From NCBI GenBank assembly GCA_965204545.1, contig CBDBFA010000003.1, positions 1,612,001 to 1,676,000 on the forward strand: 64,000 nt of DNA, given 5' to 3'. The notes beneath the pieces were generated by a model. That model was not told the origin of the DNA. It searched no databases and saw nothing but the letters and a program-made list of their open reading frames with translations. The DNA comes from JAABVD01 sp965204545 (lineage in GTDB: Bacteria > Verrucomicrobiota > Verrucomicrobiia > Opitutales > UBA2995). The position numbers and the translations under genes were made by a program. Positions 17,665 through 25,792 of this stretch are shown one piece after another; the first letter of the stretch is position 1, and each line of letters starts with the position of its first letter.

Positions 17665-18398
17665 AGCTTTCACGCCTGACAACCGTTATCATAAGCTTGC
17701 TTCTCCCCACCCTATTGCTGGGGCAAACCGAGCCCGTGTCCGAAACACCGTTGAGCTTGTGGGGAATGATCAGGCAAGGAGGCTGGGCCATGTATCCTCT
17801 GGGACTCTGTTCCGTGGCGCTGATCTTCCTGGCCATTCATTGTTACCGGGAAACGGTACGGAAGAGATTTATTCCGGACGCGGCCATCAATTCGGTGGCC
17901 CGATCCCTCTCGGGAATGAATATTCAAACGGCCGTGAACCAACTGAACCAAGCTCCTTCCGTGCTTTCGCGGGTAATGGGGATGGCATTGAGCCGGGTTC
18001 GGGAGAGTCAACCCGAGGAAAACCGAAACAAGATGGAGGCCAGCCTGGGCGAAGCCTTGGAGGGGGAAGAAAATGCCGTCAGCCAGTGGATCGTATACCT
18101 GAACGTCATTGCGGCGGTGGCTCCCATGATAGGGTTGCTCGGAACCGTGAGCGGTATGATCAGGGCCTTCCAAACCATCTCCCGCAGCGGGATGGGGCGG
18201 CCGGAATTGTTCGCTGGCAATATCGGGGAAGCGCTCATCACCACGGCCACCGGCCTGGTTATCGGAATTCCCGCAATGGTATGTTATTTCATCATGCGCA
18301 ACCGCCTGAACAACATCATGATAGCCACGGTACAATCGGCCAATACCTTGATTGATCACTTGGAGGGGGAAAGAGGGAATGAGCGAGTGAGGGAATGA
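17661..18398 (+). CDS. exbB: ExbB/TolQ/MotA-type proton channel protein
   Basis: The 245-residue protein has a cleavable-looking signal (about 1-22), as in long ExbB variants. A membrane helix follows at about 43-63 (MYPLGLCSVALIFLAIHCY), a cytoplasmic helical region, then two helices at about 150-172 and 192-215. These contain the MotA/TolQ/ExbB signatures IAAVAPMIGLLGTVSGMIRAF and EALITTATGLVIGIPAMV. ExbB pentamers with ExbD dimers convert proton flow into force on periplasmic partners. No exbD follows; two exbD genes lie at 60938-61798. The last residues (GERGNERVRE) are encoded by an 8-bp degenerate repeat that contains the stop codon. Confidence 0.88.
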   Translation: MKLSRLTTVIISLLLPTLLLGQTEPVSETPLSLWGMIRQGGWAMYPLGLCSVALIFLAIHCYRETVRKRFIPDAAINSVARSLSGMNIQTAVNQLNQAPSVLSRVMGMALSRVRESQPEENRNKMEASLGEALEGEENAVSQWIVYLNVIAAVAPMIGLLGTVSGMIRAFQTISRSGMGRPELFAGNIGEALITTATGLVIGIPAMVCYFIMRNRLNNIMIATVQSANTLIDHLEGERGNERVRE

Positions 18399-18408
18399 CG
18401 GAGAGGGA
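18371..18408. repeat. Degenerate 8-bp repeats covering the exbB stop
   Basis: The series GGGAATGA, GCGAGTGA, GGGAATGA, CGGAGAGG runs in phase from 18375; the exbB TGA (18396-18398) is the end of the third unit. The pattern resembles the carB-end repeat at 20500-20529 (GAGTGATG, GAATGATG). Confidence 0.55.
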
Positions 18409-18464
18409 AAGCATGAAGGGGTTGTTGCCCAAATTGTTCTTTCTTTGGAAAAACAGATTGAAGA

Positions 18465-18533
18465 ATCGTGGCGTAAAGCCGCTCCAACAATTTTACCGGT
18501 TGGAGGTTTGTAGGAGCGGGTTTATCCCGCGAT
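18465..18533. repeat. Degenerate REP palindrome
   Basis: Arms 18465-18488 (ATCGTGGCGTAAAGCCGCTC...) and 18510-18533 (GTAGGAGCGGGTTTATCCCG...) are imperfect reverse complements and clearly relate to the perfect REP at 9798-9868. They lie in the 237-bp gap between exbB and the convergent TPR gene. The gap holds no convincing ORF. Confidence 0.75.
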
Positions 18534-18635
18534 TTCCCAGGAATGCCGTATCCGGGAAAAGGACACGAAGTATTTCGAAAAAGGCCTTTACGGTTGTTAC
18601 GGAGGAAGGGGCCCAGACGGGAGTGCGGAAGCCGC

Positions 18636-19379
18636 TCAGTTCTCCAATCCCGGCTCGAATATATCCGCGGCCGGTTCTTCGTTCAGGCGCGCTTCTACCA
18701 GGACCTTCAACCCGGGCACTGTCCGCTGCAAGGATTGCGCCTTGGATTGCCAAAGCCCCGGGTTGACCAAATCATCGATTTGGTCGTGGTAGTTCAACAT
18801 GGCGGGAAAGTTTGCCTTTTCCCACTCGATGACGGAGAGGTGATAGAGGGCCTCGGCTTTGGCCACATCCAGGTAATCGCCATTATTTGCTGCTGCTTGC
18901 AAACTGTCTACCGCGTCCTCCGTGTTTCCAGCTTGCAGGTTGGCCAGGGCCAGGCCCAAGTTGGCCCGCTGCTTGAGAAGAATGAGATCCAGTGCCTGGA
19001 AGGCTTTCTCGTAGAGGTCCGCCGCCTTGGAGAACTCCCCATCGGAATAAGCCATGTCGGCCAGTTCCAGGTAGGCTGTTCCACCGATATTGCGCTTGGC
19101 ATTCTTGTCGGCAAAGGCTTCCTTCTCCGCCTCAGTTGTGGCGAAGGAATAGGCGGCGCTGCGATCGCGCATTGATTTTTCGTTCCACCACTTCGCCACC
19201 TGAACCCCGACAATGGTGGCCAAGGCAACCAACAACAGCAAAACAACCTGGTTTTTATAGCGGTTCCAGAAAACGACCAACTGGTCATCCAGATCGGATA
19301 TGGCCAGGGCCTCATCCAACTTCTGGGATTTGGTTTGCTTTTTCCGACGCCGTCTGGCGGATCTGGGAGATGGGGCCAT
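18636..19379 (-). CDS. Membrane-anchored TPR protein (YfgM-like)
   Basis: This 247-residue protein has a very basic N-terminus (RSARRRRKKQTKSQK), one membrane helix at about 44-64 (NQVVLLLLVALATIVGVQVA), then TPR-like helices to the end (YLELADMAYSDGEFSKAADLYEKAFQAL and ANLGLALANLQAGNTEDAVDSL). This is the layout of YfgM/TPR_21 proteins, which in E. coli are ancillary to the SecYEG translocon and periplasmic chaperones. ATG 19379 is preferred over TTG 19382. Convergent with exbB, upstream purU is 81 bp away on the same strand. The family assignment is by architecture only. Confidence 0.72.
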   Translation of the reverse strand: MAPSPRSARRRRKKQTKSQKLDEALAISDLDDQLVVFWNRYKNQVVLLLLVALATIVGVQVAKWWNEKSMRDRSAAYSFATTEAEKEAFADKNAKRNIGGTAYLELADMAYSDGEFSKAADLYEKAFQALDLILLKQRANLGLALANLQAGNTEDAVDSLQAAANNGDYLDVAKAEALYHLSVIEWEKANFPAMLNYHDQIDDLVNPGLWQSKAQSLQRTVPGLKVLVEARLNEEPAADIFEPGLEN

Positions 19380-19460
19380 CAAATTGAAAAACGGTCTGAC
19401 ATTTGGGGAAAGCTCCGGCGAGTCAACTCCATAACCAAAGGACTCGGCGAGACTTTCCCT

Positions 19461-20324
19461 TTAATCGAAAACGACGGTTTTCTTCCCGTAAACGAGAATG
19501 CGATGCTCGAGATGCCACCGCACCGCCTGCAGCAACACCCGCCGCTCAAGCATGCGGCCCAGCACGATGAGATCTTTTACGGTGCGACGGTGGGAAACCC
19601 TATGCACGTCTTGTTGAATGATTGGGCCGTCATCCAGGATGGCAGTGGCGTAATGCGCCGTGGCGCCAATCAATTTTACGCCGCGCTGATAGGCCTTTCG
19701 GTAGGGGTTCCCTCCCGCAAAAGCTGGCAGAAAGGAATGGTGAATATTAATGACCGGGCTACCGAAATCTTCCAGAAATCTCGCGCTGAGGATCTGCATG
19801 TAGCGGGCCATGACCACTAGGTCCACTTCGTATTCCCACAGGATTTCCAACTGTCGTTGCTCCGCTTCCCGACGGGTTTCCGGGGTAACCGGGATGTGGT
19901 AGAAAGCCACCCCGTGAACATCGGTGGCTTCCTCCAAGTCCGGATGGTTGGATACCACACAGGCAATTTCACAGGGCAGTTCCCCCGAGTTCTGGCCCAG
20001 GAACAACTCGTGAAAGCAGTGATCGTAGCGGGAAACGAAAATCGCCACCCTTTGCTTGACCGAAGAAATTCTGCAAACCACCTTCATGTTGAGCTCTCCG
20101 GCGAATTTGATGAATTCCTCCCTTTCTTCCCGGCAATCGGACGTCTCGTCGGACGGGGCCCATTCGATGCGCTGGAAAAATATCTTATCCAGTCTGTCGT
20201 AGTGTTGATCGGCGTCGATGATTTTGCCGCCTCGTTCAAAAATCCAACCGGATACCCGGGCAACGAGGCCCCTTTTGTCGGGCCCGTGCAGAAGAGCGAT
20301 TATGGTATCTTTGGGTCGTTTCAC
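19461..20324 (-). CDS. purU: Formyltetrahydrofolate deformylase
   Basis: The 287-residue protein has an N-terminal ACT domain (about 6-80, ALLHGPDKRGLVARVSGWIF) and a formyltransferase-fold domain with INIHHSFLPAFAGGNPY (catalytic His region, about 213-230), GATAHYAT (about 239-246) and LDDGPIIQQD (catalytic Asp). This is the complete PurU set. It hydrolyses 10-formyl-THF to THF and formate, balancing one-carbon pools and feeding PurT. ATG 20324 gives the normal N-terminus. The 190-bp stretch towards carB has direct repeats but no gene. Confidence 0.93.
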   Translation of the reverse strand: MKRPKDTIIALLHGPDKRGLVARVSGWIFERGGKIIDADQHYDRLDKIFFQRIEWAPSDETSDCREEREEFIKFAGELNMKVVCRISSVKQRVAIFVSRYDHCFHELFLGQNSGELPCEIACVVSNHPDLEEATDVHGVAFYHIPVTPETRREAEQRQLEILWEYEVDLVVMARYMQILSARFLEDFGSPVINIHHSFLPAFAGGNPYRKAYQRGVKLIGATAHYATAILDDGPIIQQDVHRVSHRRTVKDLIVLGRMLERRVLLQAVRWHLEHRILVYGKKTVVFD

Positions 20325-20499
20325 AGGTCAAAAAACGGTAAACAACACCCCTTGCAAACGCTTTGCAAGAGCATTGCATCAGTGGGGAGTGGAGAGTGGA
20401 GATCTCACCTTTTCCGATGGCTCATTGCTCAGGAAGAGGTGGGACAAAGAATGGAATCTCTAGCATCCGTACTTGAGACAAATCCCAATGACCAGTCCG

Positions 20500-20529
20500 C
20501 ACTCCATCACTCCATCATTCCATCACTCC
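20500..20529. repeat. 8-bp tandem repeats covering the carB stop
   Basis: On the minus strand the units GAGTGATG, GAATGATG, GAGTGATG and GAGTG run in tandem. The carB TGA (20515-20517) and its last codons (Val-Met-Glu) are made of these units. A related GGAGTGATGGAGTGGTGG stretch is inside the element at 32248-32621. Confidence 0.75.
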
Positions 20530-23500
20530 CCCCCCTTTATAATAGTCCTGAAGGGGTTTAACCTCCAGTTCATGGGAATGTAAAGCCTGGATCGCTTTGA
20601 CCGAGGCCTGGGCTGCGGAAATGGTGGTAATGATACCCACGTTCCGATTGATGGCCTCCATCCGAATAATATTCTCATCCCGCCGCGGGATCATCCCGGC
20701 GCTGGGCGTGTTGATTACCAGATTCATATCACCATTCTTGATCATATCCACCACGTTCGGACGGCCCTGACCAATTTTGAAAAGTCTGTTGACCCGAACG
20801 CCGCTTTCTCCGAGGACCTTGGCCGTTCCCGGCGTGGAGTAGATGGTGAAACCGAACCCGGCCATACGGCGGGCTATATCGATGACCTTTGGCTTATCGG
20901 AATCCTTGACGCTTATGAAGACATTCCCCGAGGTGGGCAACGGTGGCTGGGCGGCCATTTGAGCCTTGGCAAAGGCGAGCCCATAATTGAAATCCAGCCC
21001 CATGACCTCTCCGGTGCTGCGCATTTCCGGGGTCAGGGCCACCTTGGCCCCGGGAAACCGTTTGAAGGGGAAGACCGATTCCTTGATACACCAGTGCTTG
21101 GGATGGACCTCCTCGCTGAACCCCATGTCCTTCAGCTTGGATCCGGCCATCGCCTTGGCGGCGAGTTTGGCCAAGGGAATGCCAATGGCCTTCGAGACGA
21201 AGGGAACGGTTCGGGATGCCCGGGGATTGACCTCGATAATAAACAACTCATCGCCCTTGATGAGGTATTGAGCGTTCATCAATCCGACGACGTCCAGTTC
21301 CCCGGCCAAGGCATAGGTGGCCTGTTTGACCTGATCGATCATGTTCTCGGTCAAAGTGTAGGGAGGCATAACCATCCCGGCATCCCCACTGTGCACCCCG
21401 GCGAACTCGATGTGCTCGAGAATACCCCCAACCAGAATGGTTTCCCCATCGGAAATACAATCGACGTCCACCTCGATGGCATCCTGTAAAAATTGATCGA
21501 TCAATACCGCTTTGTCGGGCACGACCTCAAAAGTTTCGGAAACGACCTTTTTCAATTCCCGCATGGAGCCCACCACGAACATGCCACGTCCACCCAAAAC
21601 AAAGGAAGGACGCAACAAGATGGGAAACCCGATTTCCTCCGCCATGCGGTAAGCCTCCTGCGGATTCATGGCCGTTCGGTTGGCTGGCTGTTTCAACCCC
21701 ACCTTGTCCAGGATAGCGGCAAACAGCTTTCTGTCCTCGGCCGCTTCGATACTTTCCGGGGAAGTGCCTATGATATTGACCCCATAGGCCTTGAGATCGA
21801 CCGCCAGATTGAGTGGGGTCTGCCCCCCGAACTGCACGATGGCCCCCTGGCAGTCTTCCTGTTCATAGACCTCCAGGACATCCTCCAGGGTCAAGGGCTC
21901 AAAATACAACCTGTCGGAGGTATCGTAATCGGTAGACACCGTCTCCGGATTGGAGTTCACCATGACGGTTTCGTAACCGGCCTCCTGCAAGGCATAGGAT
22001 GCGTGGACGCAGCAATAATCAAATTCAATCCCCTGGCCGATGCGGTTGGGCCCGCCGCCAATAATCATGATCTTGGGTTTGTCCGATTTGATAACTTCGT
22101 TTTCATCCCCGTAGGAGGAGTAGTAGTAAGGGGTGTAGGCTTCAAACTCCGCCGCACAGGTATCCACCAGGCGAAACCGGGTGTGGATTCCGTCCCTTTC
22201 CCGGCGCCGCTTGATCGCATCACGGCTGCTGCCCAAAATGTGGCTCAGTTGCAGGTCGGAAAACCCCGCCTCCTTGGCTTGGCGCAACAACCCCGGTTTA
22301 ATTGTTTCCAATGTTTCCCGGCCGATGCGCCCCTCCAGCTTCACGATGTCCGCTATCTGGCGAATAAACCACGGGTCGATGGCGGTGAGTTCAAAAATTT
22401 CCTCCTCGGAAAATCCGGCCAACAGGGCGTACCTCACGTAAAAGATCCGTTCCGCCTTGGGATTGGCCAACCGGCTCCTGATTTCCTCGGCATCCATGGG
22501 GGAGGAATCGCCATACTTGCCGCCCCCTCCCAGGCCATGGGCCCCAATTTCCAGGGAACGCAGGGCTTTTTGGAGCGATTCCTTGAAGGTCCGCCCAATG
22601 GCCATGGCCTCCCCTACACTTTTCATGGAAGAGGTAAGGGTGGTATCGGTCCCGACGAATTTTTCAAAGGTAAATCGCGGAGTCTTGGTCACCACGTAGT
22701 CAATGGTGGGTTCGAAACTCGCCGGGGTTTCCCGGGTGATATCATTGCGAATTTCATCCAGGCTGTAGCCGACTGCCAGTTTGGCGGCGAATTTTGCTAT
22801 GGGGAATCCCGTCGCCTTGGAGGCCAGGGCCGAGCTGCGGGATACCCTGGGATTCATCTCGATCACGACGAGCCGTCCGGTTTGCGGGTCGACGGCGAAC
22901 TGTATATTGCTGCCGCCCGTTTCCACGCCGATTTCCCGAATACAGGCGAAGGATGCATCCCGCATGAGTTGGTATTCCTTGTCGGTCAGGGTCATGGCCG
23001 GTGCCACCGTGATGGAATCTCCCGTGTGGACTCCCATCGGGTCCAGGTTTTCGATGGAACATATGACCACGCATTGGTCCTTGTAATCCCTCATCACTTC
23101 CATCTCGTACTCTTTCCATCCCAGCAGGCATTCCTCGATGAGCACTTCGGTGACCGGCGACAATTCGAGCCCGTTGGCGGCTATGGCGTCAAATTCTTCC
23201 CTGTTGTAGGCAATTCCCCCTCCGGATCCACCCAGGGTGAATCCCGGCCGGATTATCAAGGGGAAAGACCCGATGGTGGCGGCAGCTTCCCGGGCTTCTT
23301 CCAGGGTATAGACCACGCGGGATTTTGGAACATCCAGGCCGATCTTTATCATGGCTTTTTTAAAGAGGAGCCGATCTTCGCCTTTCTCAATAGCCCGGGA
23401 TTTGGCGCCGATCAATTCCACCCCGTATTCTTCCAGAACACCGTTGTTGCGGAGATCAAGGGCGAGATTGAGCGCGGTTTGGCCCCCCAGGGTGGGCAGC

Positions 23501-23757
23501 AGCGCATCCGGCTTTTCGCGCTCGATTATCTTGCTTGCCATTTCGACCGTAAGCGGTTCAATATAAGTGGCATCGGAGAATTCCGGATCGGTCATTATAG
23601 TGGCCGGATTGCTATTGACCAGAATGACCTTGTAGCCCTCTTCCCGCAGCGCTTTGCAGGCTTGGGTGCCGCTATAGTCAAATTCGCATGCCTGTCCGAT
23701 TACGATGGGTCCGGAGCCCAGGATGAGGATAGTTTCTAAATCGGTTCGTTTCGGCAT
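20515..23757 (-). CDS. carB: Carbamoyl-phosphate synthase large subunit
   Basis: The 1080-residue length is normal for CarB. It has two homologous ATP-grasp halves: the first with LILGSGPIVIGQACEFDYSG at about 11-30 and the second with IGGGPNRIGQGIEFDYCCVH at about 565-585. The oligomerisation domain lies between them and the C-terminal MGS-like allosteric domain starts at about 940 (VFISVKDSDKPKV). It makes carbamoyl phosphate from bicarbonate, ammonia (channelled from CarA) and two ATP for arginine and pyrimidine synthesis. carA is not in the window; argH is at 61791. The final Val-Met-Glu and stop are encoded by an 8-bp tandem repeat, so the natural C-terminus may have been slightly altered. 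Confidence 0.97.
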   Translation of the reverse strand: MPKRTDLETILILGSGPIVIGQACEFDYSGTQACKALREEGYKVILVNSNPATIMTDPEFSDATYIEPLTVEMASKIIEREKPDALLPTLGGQTALNLALDLRNNGVLEEYGVELIGAKSRAIEKGEDRLLFKKAMIKIGLDVPKSRVVYTLEEAREAAATIGSFPLIIRPGFTLGGSGGGIAYNREEFDAIAANGLELSPVTEVLIEECLLGWKEYEMEVMRDYKDQCVVICSIENLDPMGVHTGDSITVAPAMTLTDKEYQLMRDASFACIREIGVETGGSNIQFAVDPQTGRLVVIEMNPRVSRSSALASKATGFPIAKFAAKLAVGYSLDEIRNDITRETPASFEPTIDYVVTKTPRFTFEKFVGTDTTLTSSMKSVGEAMAIGRTFKESLQKALRSLEIGAHGLGGGGKYGDSSPMDAEEIRSRLANPKAERIFYVRYALLAGFSEEEIFELTAIDPWFIRQIADIVKLEGRIGRETLETIKPGLLRQAKEAGFSDLQLSHILGSSRDAIKRRRERDGIHTRFRLVDTCAAEFEAYTPYYYSSYGDENEVIKSDKPKIMIIGGGPNRIGQGIEFDYCCVHASYALQEAGYETVMVNSNPETVSTDYDTSDRLYFEPLTLEDVLEVYEQEDCQGAIVQFGGQTPLNLAVDLKAYGVNIIGTSPESIEAAEDRKLFAAILDKVGLKQPANRTAMNPQEAYRMAEEIGFPILLRPSFVLGGRGMFVVGSMRELKKVVSETFEVVPDKAVLIDQFLQDAIEVDVDCISDGETILVGGILEHIEFAGVHSGDAGMVMPPYTLTENMIDQVKQATYALAGELDVVGLMNAQYLIKGDELFIIEVNPRASRTVPFVSKAIGIPLAKLAAKAMAGSKLKDMGFSEEVHPKHWCIKESVFPFKRFPGAKVALTPEMRSTGEVMGLDFNYGLAFAKAQMAAQPPLPTSGNVFISVKDSDKPKVIDIARRMAGFGFTIYSTPGTAKVLGESGVRVNRLFKIGQGRPNVVDMIKNGDMNLVINTPSAGMIPRRDENIIRMEAINRNVGIITTISAAQASVKAIQALHSHELEVKPLQDYYKGGGVME

Positions 23758-23971
23758 ATAGGGCTCCGCTCTGTGGAGGAACAGTCGGTGGGAATGGTAA
23801 AATTCGCATTAACTTGGAGAATCCCCCTGAGGTTGAAAAGCTAAAAAAGGGGGCTTATTCCCGGGTGGGAGGTATTGGGGATTCGCATATTCCCACTGGT
23901 TCCAGCTCTCCATAAAACTCGAAAAAGTGCTTGATCAAGAAGGGATTATTGCGCGAAATTGCCGACTTTAC

Positions 23972-24045
23972 GCGGGTGTAGTTCAGTGGTAGAACTCCAG
24001 CCTTCCAAGCTGGCTACGTCGGTTCGATTCCGTCCACCCGCACCA
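23972..24045 (+). tRNA. tRNA-Gly (anticodon TCC)
   Basis: The acceptor GCGGGTG pairs with CACCCGC, the D arm is GTTCAGTGGTAGAAC, the anticodon stem CCAGC/GCTGG encloses CTTCCAA with anticodon TCC, the T loop is TTCGATT, and the 3' ACCA is encoded. It stands 35 bp upstream of folE2. Confidence 0.95.
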
Positions 24046-24080
24046 AACCGGCTTTTCTATGCCACTCAGTTTTCAACCCC

Positions 24081-25052
24081 ATGGATGACTCGCTCATGAC
24101 CACCCCAATGCAAGGTTCGCAATCGAAGCAGAGCCGTGCTTACGACGGCTCCTTTCGACCGGGTGATGCTTACCTTCAGGCGCTTCCCGATATGCAGAAT
24201 GCACATGCCGATCACATCTCCGGGGCAAGGGTGGCTATCAATCAGGTGGGAATATCCAATTTCAAGCTTCCCTTGAAATTTAAAACCAGGGCTGGACAGG
24301 TGGTTTCCCTGGAGACATCCGTTACCGGAACGGTTTCTTTGGACAAGGATAACAAGGGCATCAATATGTCGCGCATCCTCAGGGTGTTCTACCAGTTCAA
24401 GGACGACGTATTCACGTGGGGGGAAATAGATAAAATTCTCGAAACCTACCTGGACCGGCTGGAGAGCGAGGAGGCCCGCCTGAAGTTGTTTTTCAACTAC
24501 CCGATTACCCAGACCAGCCTGCGCAGCAATCTGCAGGGCTACCAGTACTATCAGGTGATGTGGGAAGGGGCGCTGAATCGCGCTGGGCAACTGCATCGCT
24601 ACCTCCAGTTGGATTTTGTATATTCATCCACCTGCCCTTGTTCGGAAATGTTGTCGGAACACGCCCGGGAAGCCAGGAACGCCTATTCGATCCCCCATTC
24701 TCAACGTAGCAAGGCACGTGTTCTGGTAGAGTTGGACGGGAACTCCGAGATGGCGATCGAGGACCTGGTGGACCATTGTGTCAACGCTTTGAGAACGGAA
24801 ACGCAGGTGATCGTCCGCCGAGAAGATGAGCAAGCTTTCGCCGAACTCAACGGAGCTTATGTAAAATTTGTGGAGGACGCGGCTCGCCTCTTATTTGAAG
24901 AATTGGATGCCGACGAGCATATCCTCGACTTTCAGGTTTCCATTGCCCACCTGGAATCGTTGCACTCCCACGACGCGGTGGCAGTTGTGACCAAAGGAAT
25001 TCCCCATGGGTTCCAAGGCCAGTTTGAAGACTTCCGGCAATTGATTTGCTAG
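24081..25052 (+). CDS. folE2: GTP cyclohydrolase FolE2
   Basis: The 323-residue protein carries the FolE2 (GCYH-IB, COG1469) marks: AINQVGISNFKLPL (about 52-65), TVSLDKDNKGINMSR (84-98) and the metal-ligand STCPCSEML (C185, C187), then QRSKARV and HSHDAVAV. It converts GTP to 7,8-dihydroneopterin triphosphate, the first step of folate synthesis. The FolE2 form works with metals other than zinc and is often Zur-controlled; I saw no clear Zur box. Start ATG 24081 or ATG 24096. The stop codon TAG (25050-25052) is the first three bases of a TAGTGTGG repeat copy. Confidence 0.94.
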   Translation: MDDSLMTTPMQGSQSKQSRAYDGSFRPGDAYLQALPDMQNAHADHISGARVAINQVGISNFKLPLKFKTRAGQVVSLETSVTGTVSLDKDNKGINMSRILRVFYQFKDDVFTWGEIDKILETYLDRLESEEARLKLFFNYPITQTSLRSNLQGYQYYQVMWEGALNRAGQLHRYLQLDFVYSSTCPCSEMLSEHAREARNAYSIPHSQRSKARVLVELDGNSEMAIEDLVDHCVNALRTETQVIVRREDEQAFAELNGAYVKFVEDAARLLFEELDADEHILDFQVSIAHLESLHSHDAVAVVTKGIPHGFQGQFEDFRQLIC

Positions 25053-25080
25053 TGTGGTGTCTCTTAAATAATCCATCACA
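25050..25080 (+). repeat. Left end of the TAGTGTGG dispersed repeat at the folE2 stop
   Basis: TAGTGTGGTGTCTC followed by an A/T-rich stretch and CATCACA matches the left ends at 32248 and 47125. Its first three bases are the folE2 stop codon. Confidence 0.65.
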
Positions 25081-25111
25081 ATAAACCCAGATATAGAAGA
25101 GGTTACGGCAT

Positions 25112-25346
25112 CGCGGGGACGCGATTGCCCTACCATTTCAAAACGTAAGCGGTAGGGCGGCGGCATCCTTGCCGCGCCTGAAAATTTCTAATGCCACGAT
25201 CTGGTTTTCTCACGGCCGGGCTATTGATTCCCCTTTTACCGGTATTCGGGCGCGCAGTAGAAAATTGGGAGATGTCGCATTCGCTCGGCAAGTGAGATAT
25301 GCGGGTTAGGCTTCTCCCGGTAAAATTTCCGCGATACCGCGGTATC
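25112..25346. repeat. Cluster of palindromic repeats between folE2 and atpC
   Basis: Three elements are visible in this gap. Imperfect arms at 25112-25134 and 25151-25176 share the core GCCCTACC/GGTAGGGC. At 25291-25309 AGTGAGATATGCGGGTTAG is related to the arms at 44705-44885. At 25333-25346 GATACCGCGGTATC is a perfect palindrome that overlaps the atpC stop codon (25345-25347). None has a T-run typical of an intrinsic terminator, but the first pair could end convergent transcripts. Confidence 0.6.
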
Positions 25347-25758
25347 AATTGCCTTTTTTCTTGGCCATCTGTTGGACCAGAGCAAAGCGAATTTTTGCTT
25401 CCAAGGCTTCGACTTCGTCCGGGTCCAGGTTTTCCTCTTTGGCCTTGCGCAATGCTTCCTCGGCCCGGCGTTGTGCCGCTTCGGCCGAGGCCAGATCGAT
25501 ATCCTCGATGTCGATGGCCGCTTCGGTAAGTACCGATACGGTATCGCCGTAAATTTCCGCAAACCCATTGTCCACCGCCAATAGATCGAGTTGCCCCTCC
25601 TTGACGACTCCCAACTCCCCGGCTTTCACCTCAGTAATCAGCGGGATGTGCCCCGGAAGGATTCCTATTTCACCGGTAGTGGTGGGAAGCGTCACGGAAT
25701 CCACATCCTCGCTGTAGACCATTTCCTGGGGAGTTACGATTTCGAGTTTTAAAGCCAT
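25345..25758 (-). CDS. atpC: ATP synthase F1 epsilon subunit
   Basis: This 137-residue protein has an N-terminal beta-sandwich (about 3-85) with TPQEMVYSEDVDSVTLPTTTGEIGILPGH, the family hallmark, and a C-terminal helical hairpin (about 90-137). Epsilon couples the rotor to F1 and can inhibit hydrolysis through its C-terminal helices. It is the last gene of the operon, 34 bp after atpD. The stop codon lies in a 14-bp palindrome. Confidence 0.95.
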   Translation of the reverse strand: MALKLEIVTPQEMVYSEDVDSVTLPTTTGEIGILPGHIPLITEVKAGELGVVKEGQLDLLAVDNGFAEIYGDTVSVLTEAAIDIEDIDLASAEAAQRRAEEALRKAKEENLDPDEVEALEAKIRFALVQQMAKKKGN

Positions 25759-25792
25759 TGCCCTTCAGGCCGATTTGGAGTCCAAATGGGTT

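Noticed and set aside
18395..18635. A small gene after exbB, possibly exbD
   Set aside because: The frames cover REP and 8-bp repeat sequence and show no ExbD helix or MIDMVF-type motif.
21493..23739. A 748-residue open frame on the plus strand
   Set aside because: It lies wholly antisense to carB, which is a full-length conserved enzyme; its composition is Gly/Arg/His-rich as expected for a shadow frame of GC-rich coding DNA.
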